Shown here one piece after another: positions 8,927 to 13,865 of a stretch of DNA of 13,865 nucleotides. The position numbers were made by a program, and so were the translations under genes. Within the stretch, counting starts at the first letter, position 1. Every line of letters begins with the position of its first letter. The stretch comes from an uncultured Anaerolineaceae bacterium (GTDB lineage Bacteria; Chloroflexota; Anaerolineae; Promineifilales; Promineifilaceae), in contig CALBTC010000411.1 in assembly GCA_937967805.1 (NCBI GenBank), positions 1-13,865 on the forward strand, in the 5' to 3' direction. The notes under the pieces were generated by a model. The model did no database searches and had not been told where the DNA came from. It saw only the letters and a program-made list of their open reading frames with translations.

Positions 8927-8932
8927 ATTAAC

Positions 8933-9772
8933 ATGGAACCGATTATGCAAGTTGAACACGTAACCCGCCGCTTTGGCAGAGGTGGAACCGAAGTTGTCGC
9001 CGTCCAGGATGTAAGCCTGAGTGTGGCTCCTGGAGAGGTGGTTTTGATTATGGGACCTTCTGGCAGCGGCAAGACGACACTGCTTTCGATGTTGGGGGGA
9101 TTATTACAGCCTTCCGACGGCCGTATTCGCATTGGCGATGACGTGCTTACTGAGTTAGATGAACGCCACCTGCCAGATGTGCGGCTGCACCATATTGGCT
9201 TTATCTTTCAGGACTTCAACTTGCTTTCCGCCCTGACCTGTCTGGACAATGTGGCCATGGTGGGGCAGTTGAATGGGATGTCACGCAAAGAAAGTCGGCA
9301 GCGCGCCAAGGTGCTACTAGAGCAGTTGGGGCTAGGGCACCGACTCAACTTCTTGCCTGAAAAGCTGTCGGGTGGTGAAAAGCAGCGCGTGGCAATTGCC
9401 CGCGCCCTGGTGAACCAACCTGACATCATACTTGCCGACGAACCGACAGCCAACCTCGACAGCCATCACGGACAGGAGACGATGCGTTTACTGCGCAACA
9501 TTGCCAAAGAAGAGAATCGCAGCGTCATCATTGTCAGTCATGACCAGCGCATTAAGGATATTGCTGACCGCGTTTTGTGGCTGGAGGATGGCGAGTTCAA
9601 AAATAAGGTGGAAATGTCGCGGGACCCAGTATGTGGTATGTCGGTTGATATGGAGCAGGCACCCGCACAGGCTGAGTGGAACGGCCGTACCTATGTCTTT
9701 TGCGCCAATGGCTGTCGAGAGGAATTTCTGGTTGACCCGACGCGATTTGCAAAAGAATCTTCTGGGGAGTGA
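8933..9772 (+). CDS. ABC exporter ATPase with C-terminal YHS domain (DevA/LolD/MacB-like)
   Basis: From ATG 8933 the protein is 279 residues. The first ~225 residues form a complete LolD/MacB/DevA-class ATPase: Walker [10 protein letters not shown] (41-49), Q-loop Gln93, signature LSGGE (145-149), Walker B with catalytic Glu170 in [10 protein letters not shown], and switch His203 in SHD. A short linker leads to an added YHS domain at 231-273 (DPVCGM, VFCANGC; Cys234, Cys257, Cys261), which standard members of this class, about 220-240 residues long, lack. It should power the two flanking permeases in the cytoplasm. The YHS domain may bind a metal or sense a ligand and gate ATPase activity; this is inference. 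The same domain type opens the kinase fusion protein at 4252. The last bases overlap the ribosome binding site of the next gene. Confidence 0.95.
   Translation: MEPIMQVEHVTRRFGRGGTEVVAVQDVSLSVAPGEVVLIMGPSGSGKTTLLSMLGGLLQPSDGRIRIGDDVLTELDERHLPDVRLHHIGFIFQDFNLLSALTCLDNVAMVGQLNGMSRKESRQRAKVLLEQLGLGHRLNFLPEKLSGGEKQRVAIARALVNQPDIILADEPTANLDSHHGQETMRLLRNIAKEENRSVIIVSHDQRIKDIADRVLWLEDGEFKNKVEMSRDPVCGMSVDMEQAPAQAEWNGRTYVFCANGCREEFLVDPTRFAKESSGE
9764..9769 (+). promoter_or_regulatory. Ribosome binding site fixing the first fusion-protein start
   Basis: GGGGAG lies eight bases before ATG 9778, inside the end of the ATPase gene. It makes ATG 9778 a better start than the in-frame GTG at 9769, which the site itself overlaps. 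Confidence 0.6.
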
Positions 9773-9777
9773 TTGAG

Positions 9778-11154
9778 ATGAAAAAGTTAATTATTATCAC
9801 GGTCGTGCTGGCCATTGCAGCTGTAGCTGGCTACTTTGGCTATGAGCAAATACAGGCACACCAAGAAGTAGAACTGACGGGTGCAGGCGAGGACAGTCTC
9901 CGGGTAGACACCGGCATAGATCGGGTAACGGCTGAAGGGAAAATAATCCCGTTGCAGGAAGATATCTTGTCTGCCCAAACATCTCGGCGAGTTGTTCAAC
10001 TATTTGTATATGAGGGATATAGTGTAGTTGCGGGCGATGCCTTACTTCAGCTAGACACTACAGACGAAGAGATAGCGATTCGGCAAGCAGAGGCTGGCGT
10101 CACTCAAGCCAAAGCTACGCTGGAAACTGCCCAGGCAGGATGGCTACAGGCGCAATTAAATCTGGACGTGGCCAATTTGGGCGTGCGTTCTGCGGAAGCA
10201 GACCTAGCCTTATTACAATCTGGCCCAACGACCGCCCAAATTACTCTAACAGAGAGAAACGTCGCTGTGGCTGAAGCAGCAATAAACCAGGCAGGCAGTA
10301 ACTTGAGTCTTGTTACAGAAGGTGCAACGAGCGCCCAGATTGCAGCAGCTCAAGCACAGGTCACAGCGGCGCAAAAAGCTTACGATAATGCCTTGAAAAT
10401 TTACCAACCTGTTTTGCAGGATGAAAATTCCAATGAGGCGGATCGAGAACAGGCCAGTTTTTTGTTAACTGCTTCCTTGTCAAAATTAAGTTCGGCCCAG
10501 GCCGCCCTGGATGCGTTGCTGGCCGGTGCCACCAATGCAGAACGAAATGCGGCAGCCAGTGGCGTCACCATCGCCAGCAACCAACGCGATGCTGTGGCGG
10601 CCCAACTTGACTTGTTATTGGCTGGAACTCGTGAAGAGCAAATTGCCATTGCAACAGCCAGCTTACAACAAGCTCAGGACAGGGTTCTTGAGGCAGAGGT
10701 GGGCGCAGCAATCGCAGAAACGGCCGTATCTCAGGCAGAAGCTGCCCTAGCCGAAGCAGAAGCCGCTCTAACCACGGCTGCTTACAATCTGTCTGAACGC
10801 ACTTTAGTCGCTCCGATTGCCGGTACGGTAGCCGCCATTTATATCAAGGAACATGAAGTGGCCCAGGTTGGCATGCCCATTGTTATCCTGGCAGATTTCA
10901 GCCAATGGCTGGTGGAAACAACTGATTTAACTGAGCTGGATGTTGTGGAAGTGGCTCGTGGTTTGGCAGTGGCTGTGGAAGTTGATGCGTTTCCGGGTGA
11001 AATCTTGTCTGGCGTGGTCACCGATGTTTCTCCTCTTTCTACAAATGTGCTGGGCGACGTGACCTACAGTGTGACGGTGTCCGTTACGGAAAACCAAGGG
11101 CTGCCCTTACGCTGGGGCATGACGGCCGTTGCGTCTGTGGATACCACAAATTAG
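9778..11154 (+). CDS. HlyD/DevB-like membrane fusion protein, first copy
   Basis: The protein is 458 residues from ATG 9778. It begins MKK followed by a hydrophobic stretch (residues 4-21), a signal anchor that leaves the rest outside the membrane. The first half of a biotinyl/lipoyl-like domain (around VVQLFVYEGYSVVAGDALLQLD) is followed by a very long Ala/Gln/Glu-rich coiled-coil hairpin. The second lipoyl half (LVAPIAGTVAAIYIKEHEVA) and a beta-barrel region ending LRWGMTAVASV complete it. Within the hairpin, Gly-centred breaks (SGPTTAQI, EGATSAQI, AGATNAER, AGTREEQI) recur, with glycines at 10222, 10321, 10525 and 10624; each pair is exactly 33 residues apart. Such adaptors join an inner-membrane pump to an outer component or the cell surface. 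No TolC-like gene is present in the window. The gene abuts the ATPase, so one transcript is likely. Confidence 0.92.
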   Translation: MKKLIIITVVLAIAAVAGYFGYEQIQAHQEVELTGAGEDSLRVDTGIDRVTAEGKIIPLQEDILSAQTSRRVVQLFVYEGYSVVAGDALLQLDTTDEEIAIRQAEAGVTQAKATLETAQAGWLQAQLNLDVANLGVRSAEADLALLQSGPTTAQITLTERNVAVAEAAINQAGSNLSLVTEGATSAQIAAAQAQVTAAQKAYDNALKIYQPVLQDENSNEADREQASFLLTASLSKLSSAQAALDALLAGATNAERNAAASGVTIASNQRDAVAAQLDLLLAGTREEQIAIATASLQQAQDRVLEAEVGAAIAETAVSQAEAALAEAEAALTTAAYNLSERTLVAPIAGTVAAIYIKEHEVAQVGMPIVILADFSQWLVETTDLTELDVVEVARGLAVAVEVDAFPGEILSGVVTDVSPLSTNVLGDVTYSVTVSVTENQGLPLRWGMTAVASVDTTN

Positions 11155-11158
11155 GGAG
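11154..11158 (+). promoter_or_regulatory. Ribosome binding site of the second fusion-protein gene
   Basis: GGGAG starts on the last base of the preceding stop codon and lies ten bases before ATG 11169. An earlier ATG at 11160 runs straight into TGA and can be excluded. Confidence 0.5.
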
Positions 11159-11168
11159 CATGTGAACC

Positions 11169-12566
11169 ATGAACCAAAAACGATTCTTTTCTATTTTTTT
11201 TCTATTCGTGTTAATGGTGGCAGCCGTGTGGCTGTGGCCACAGCGGGAAGCTGCTGCTACGGTTACGGCCGTAAACCCTAAGACGGCAGCCAGTTTACAA
11301 ACTGATCCGATCACCGTTCTGGCAGAAGGGCAACTCGTGCCGTACGACTATGTGAATCTCGCTTTCCAAGTCGGCGGGGTTGTGGTTGAAGTTTTGGTAG
11401 AGGAAGGAGAATTTGTCGAACACGGCGCTCCTCTCATCAAACTAGATTCAACTGCGGTGGCTTTGGCGCTGAGCCAGGCAGAAGCTGGCATTGCCTCAGC
11501 GGAAGCGGCTCTACAAGCTGCACAAAACCAACAAGCCCTGGCCGAAGCTGGTGTGATGACAGCCGAATCGGCCGTCATTATTGCTCAGGCCAATCTCGAT
11601 CTAGTGCAATCGGGTCCGTTGCCAGAAGAAATCGCGGCGGCAGAAGCCAATCTGGCCGCCGCCGAAGCCGCGGTCGGTCAAGCAGCCGCCAGCCGAGAAG
11701 CATCGCTAGACATCGTGGCTGAATCGGACATCGCTGCGGCTGAAGCAAACCTAGCCTCCGCTACAGCCGAACTTGTGGTCTTACAAGAGCAATATGATCA
11801 GATAATCGACGCCTGTTTTGAAGCCCCTGACGGCAGCGAGGTGTGCCCCCTGTATGGAACGGTAGAAGAACAAACCCGCGCTCAATTGGAAGTGGCCGTC
11901 GCCCGGCAAACGGCCGCCCAGGAAATGCTCGACTTCTTAATTGCCGGGCCAACGGCGGCGCAGGAAGCTGTGGCTGGCAGTGCCGTCACGCTGGCTGTGG
12001 CTAACCGGGATGCCGCCCAGGCCCAATTAGACCTGCTTTTAGAAGGCACAGCGGCAGAACAGATTGAGAAAGCGGCGGTGGGCGTTGCTCAAGCGGAGTT
12101 GGGAGTGGAGCTGTCTCTAGCCAATATCGTGCAGGCTGAAGCGGCCGTTTCCCAGGCGGAAGCTCATTTAGAGGCGGCTCAAGCTGCTAAAGCTGCTGCC
12201 CAGGCCGTTCTCGATCGGCTAACATTAAATGCGCCTTTTGCTGGTATCGTGGCTAATTTAGAGTTGGATTTGGGCGAATTGGCAGTGCCTGGCCATCCCG
12301 TGATTACCCTGGCCGATACAACTCAATGGAAAGTTGAAACCACGGATCTTTCTGAACTAGATGTGCCCAACGTTGTAAAGGGGGCTGCGGTGAAAATCGG
12401 CTTTGATGCCCTCCCCGAGGCATCAGTCACCGGGGTTGTCGAAAAAATCTCTTTGGCTCCAGGTCAATTTCAAGGAGACGTGGTGTACATGGTGACGATG
12501 CTGCTTGATGACAGTACCGATTTGCCTCTACGCTGGGGGATGACAGCCGTGACCGAATTTGAATAA
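11169..12566 (+). CDS. HlyD/DevB-like membrane fusion protein, second copy
   Basis: This 465-residue paralogue of the preceding gene follows 14 bases after its stop. It has an N-terminal hydrophobic anchor (about residues 4-19), a first lipoyl half (LAFQVGGVVVEVLVEEGEF), a long Ala-rich coiled-coil hairpin, a second lipoyl half (LNAPFAGIVANLELDLGEL) and the same ending LRWGMTAV as the first copy. The 33-residue glycine spacing seen in the first copy returns at 11946 and 12045. A Gly-Pro break at 11613 has lost its expected partner, replaced by AESD. A loop in the hairpin carries two cysteines ten residues apart (codons at 11814 and 11844), absent from the first copy and possibly a disulfide. 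The two copies probably assemble as a mixed adaptor ring. It is the last + strand gene of the cluster. Confidence 0.92.
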   Translation: MNQKRFFSIFFLFVLMVAAVWLWPQREAAATVTAVNPKTAASLQTDPITVLAEGQLVPYDYVNLAFQVGGVVVEVLVEEGEFVEHGAPLIKLDSTAVALALSQAEAGIASAEAALQAAQNQQALAEAGVMTAESAVIIAQANLDLVQSGPLPEEIAAAEANLAAAEAAVGQAAASREASLDIVAESDIAAAEANLASATAELVVLQEQYDQIIDACFEAPDGSEVCPLYGTVEEQTRAQLEVAVARQTAAQEMLDFLIAGPTAAQEAVAGSAVTLAVANRDAAQAQLDLLLEGTAAEQIEKAAVGVAQAELGVELSLANIVQAEAAVSQAEAHLEAAQAAKAAAQAVLDRLTLNAPFAGIVANLELDLGELAVPGHPVITLADTTQWKVETTDLSELDVPNVVKGAAVKIGFDALPEASVTGVVEKISLAPGQFQGDVVYMVTMLLDDSTDLPLRWGMTAVTEFE

Positions 12567-12602
12567 AATTAGCTTGCTCAACGGCCGTAACAGTGGACAG
12601 TC
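12567..12602. other. Short convergent intergenic region
   Basis: Only 36 bases separate the stops of the + strand exporter operon and the - strand oxidoreductase. It contains one copy of the dispersed palindrome ACGGCCGT (12581-12588) and no stem followed by a T-tract on either strand, so no classical terminator is visible. Confidence 0.5.
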
Positions 12603-13694
12603 CTATAAAACAGCGTCGGGTTGAGAGAGTTCGTGAAAAATAATATCGTTTTTAGCCAACGGCTTAATGAAGGGCAACGGCTCAAACAACTGTTCACTAT
12701 GGAAGACGCCGGAGGGAAAATTGGTGGTGTAAAGTTGTTCAACAACCCCTGCGGTGACCAGCCCAGTAGCTCGCCCTTGTCCATTGCCCGTTATTCCCAC
12801 TGCTTTGTTTTGGAAACGGCCGTTTATTTCGCCCTGCCCCACCACCTGGACTCCAAACTTGTCTGAACCGTGCTGTGCCTTTGTGGATAGCTTAACGGTC
12901 ATATCCTCAATCCATTGATACCGGAGTAGTTTAGACAACCCGGTTTGACACATAAAGGCCATTAATCGGGTCATCAAGGCGGGATCGAACGTTACCCAAG
13001 TCGAAACAGAGGCCAAATATAATGTGCGCCTGACCACGTGCTGATCGGCAAAATTGAAGCGGTAGACTTGTCGCTTGCCTAACCCATCAGGGAAATGAAC
13101 AATCTTATGCTCGCCAAAGCTGCTCACCTGACGCGATTTCCCATTTTCCCGCACCGTGAAGCTGGCGTTTAGATTTTGCAATGTCCAACGGGCGGCCGCT
13201 GCGCCATGAGCTTCGCCCAAGCCTAGGAAAATGTGAATGTCTGCCTGATGGAGATTCTCAAATTGTGTCTGGATGTGGCGGGTTAGCAGATTGGTCAAAC
13301 CGGGAGAGAGACCCACGCTAAGAACGGCCGTACTGCCACCTTCTTTGGCAACAACATCCAACGCCTCAATTTGCTGTAATATCGAATCTTCGGCAGTAAT
13401 ATCCACGTAATGAATGCCACGCAATAAACATTGTTCGACAAAGCGCATATCGGGCACATCCAAACAGATAACCACAACAGCCACATCATCAAGCAAGTCT
13501 GGATGTTCGTGTGCTGTTTTCACATCAATTTGTAGTGGAATTACCTTTCCCTCAGAGGGCCGTGCCAAGGCATTCGCTTTGTCATAACTGCGGCCGGCTA
13601 CAATCACTTGACCTGGAAACTTACTTGCCAAGGCCAAGGAAATTACCTCACCTACTGCACCGTATCCACCAACAATTAATAGCTTCTTACCCAT
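12603..13694 (-). CDS. Saccharopine-dehydrogenase-like NAD(P)-binding oxidoreductase
   Basis: The protein is 363 residues. The N-terminus is a Rossmann fold with KLLIVGGYGAVGEVISLAL (glycine motif GGYGAVG) and a following acceptor region VAGRSYDKA, as in the saccharopine dehydrogenase NADP-binding family. The segment VICLDVPD, then GIHYVDITAED, then AVLSVGLSPGLTNLL fits this family, where the second part contacts substrate and lines the dimer. The C-terminal half has no motif I recognise. The family includes lysine-pathway enzymes, homospermidine and carboxynorspermidine synthase relatives and many unassigned oxidoreductases, so no substrate can be named. AGGAG at 13703-13707 precedes the ATG. 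It is transcribed toward the exporter operon and is probably not part of it. Confidence 0.85.
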   Translation of the reverse strand: MGKKLLIVGGYGAVGEVISLALASKFPGQVIVAGRSYDKANALARPSEGKVIPLQIDVKTAHEHPDLLDDVAVVVICLDVPDMRFVEQCLLRGIHYVDITAEDSILQQIEALDVVAKEGGSTAVLSVGLSPGLTNLLTRHIQTQFENLHQADIHIFLGLGEAHGAAAARWTLQNLNASFTVRENGKSRQVSSFGEHKIVHFPDGLGKRQVYRFNFADQHVVRRTLYLASVSTWVTFDPALMTRLMAFMCQTGLSKLLRYQWIEDMTVKLSTKAQHGSDKFGVQVVGQGEINGRFQNKAVGITGNGQGRATGLVTAGVVEQLYTTNFPSGVFHSEQLFEPLPFIKPLAKNDIIFHELSQPDAVL

Positions 13695-13699
13695 TGTTA

Positions 13700-13765
13700 T
13701 TACTCCTGCTCCGCGATGTTTTGCATACGGCCGTCTGGCAGCACGCGGTATTCAATGTCAGCCAT
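13700..13765 (-). CDS. Possible 21-residue leader ORF upstream of the oxidoreductase
   Basis: On the - strand an ATG at 13765 opens a 21-codon frame whose TAA stop (13702-13700) falls between the ribosome binding site and the start of the oxidoreductase. The peptide begins MADIEYRVLP and contains DGR, encoded by a copy of the dispersed palindrome. No ribosome binding site precedes it, and an in-frame stop at 13838-13840 rules out its being the tail of a long gene. It could be a translated leader or chance. Confidence 0.25.
   Translation of the reverse strand: MADIEYRVLPDGRMQNIAEQE
13703..13707 (-). promoter_or_regulatory. Ribosome binding site of the oxidoreductase gene
   Basis: Read on the - strand, AGGAG lies eight bases before the ATG at 13694. 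This is the clearest start signal in the window and fixes the start of the oxidoreductase. Confidence 0.7.
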
Positions 13766-13865
13766 GATAGTGATTTTAGAAAAAATCAATTGCCCAAAGA
13801 CGTAAAGTAACGATACATTAATTAAAAACGCTTCAATTCAGAGGGGATTGTCACGGTGTTGGTAT
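13766..13865. other. AT-rich flank, probable promoter region of the oxidoreductase
   Basis: These 100 bases upstream of the - strand gene are AT-rich (runs at about 13776-13786 and 13817-13827), as expected of a promoter region, but I could not place a -35/-10 pair with correct spacing. On the + strand GAGGGG (13841-13846) is followed nine bases later by GTG at 13856, so a divergent gene may begin at the very edge; ten bases are too few to judge. Confidence 0.35.

Larger units (their letters stand above)
970..13734. repeat. Dispersed palindrome ACGGCCGT, 18 copies (highly iterated, HIP-like)
   Basis: Exact copies start at 970, 1308, 2570, 2887, 3169, 3436, 3567, 7057, 7578, 9117, 9681, 10720, 11122, 11265, 12581, 12816, 13324 and 13727. 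Sixteen lie inside genes and two outside. Random expectation for a fixed octamer in this length at even base composition is about 0.2. Copies at 970 and 12816 extend to the 12-base palindrome AAACGGCCGTTT. Inside genes it is read mainly in two frames, as Thr-Ala-Val or as (Asn/Asp/His)-Gly-Arg, so it is not a codon-use effect of a single protein motif. The pattern resembles cyanobacterial HIP1 in style but has a different sequence. Confidence 0.9.

Noticed and set aside
12581..12588. Palindrome between convergent genes as a terminator
   Set aside because: It is one copy of the dispersed ACGGCCGT motif that is equally common inside genes, and it has no loop or T-tract.
13511..13810. Open frame on the + strand across the start of the oxidoreductase
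   Set aside because: It is mostly antisense to the well-supported Rossmann domain and has no motif or ribosome binding site.
1..13865. Cyanobacterial HIP1 octamer GCGATCGC as a sign of cyanobacterial origin
   Set aside because: I found no copy, which weakens but does not exclude a cyanobacterial host.

Overview
The window reads as one gene-dense bacterial locus: eight protein-coding genes, seven on + and one convergent on -, with very short gaps and no RNA genes, insertion sequences or CRISPR seen. The organism cannot be fixed from sequence alone. A Chloroflexota (Anaerolineae-like) bacterium is my best guess, with a cyanobacterium as the alternative. The reasons are the gene types (olefin-synthase-like PKS, DevBCA-like exporter, YHS and ABC1-kinase fusions) and a strongly over-represented palindrome, ACGGCCGT (18 copies), with no copy noticed of the cyanobacterial HIP1 octamer GCGATCGC.

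Layout. (1) 1-3282 is the 3' part of a modular polyketide synthase ending KR-ACP-sulfotransferase-thioesterase, the arrangement known from CurM and from cyanobacterial olefin synthase (Ols), where it makes a terminal alkene by sulfation followed by decarboxylative release. (2) 3279-4238, coupled by an ATGA overlap, is a membrane-anchored beta-rich protein of unknown function. (3) 4252-6573 is an unusual three-part fusion: YHS metal-binding-type domain, ABC1/UbiB/COQ8 atypical kinase, and a C-terminal ATC-hydrolase-like domain. (4) 6681-12566 is a five-gene exporter: two FtsX-type permeases, one ABC ATPase with a second YHS domain on its C-terminus, and two HlyD/DevB-like membrane fusion proteins. 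(5) 12603-13694 on - is a saccharopine-dehydrogenase-like NAD(P)-binding protein with its own ribosome binding site.

Working idea (inference): genes 1-8 on + could be one functional unit in which a long-chain terminal alkene or related lipid is made by the PKS, handled at the membrane by the kinase and the unknown anchored protein, and moved by the DevBCA-like pump. This parallels cyanobacterial heterocyst glycolipids, where PKS-type synthesis is paired with DevBCA export. The two YHS domains, one on the kinase and one on the pump ATPase, are the strongest internal link between the halves. The PKS 5' end lies outside the window, so the starter unit and the KS/AT domains cannot be seen.
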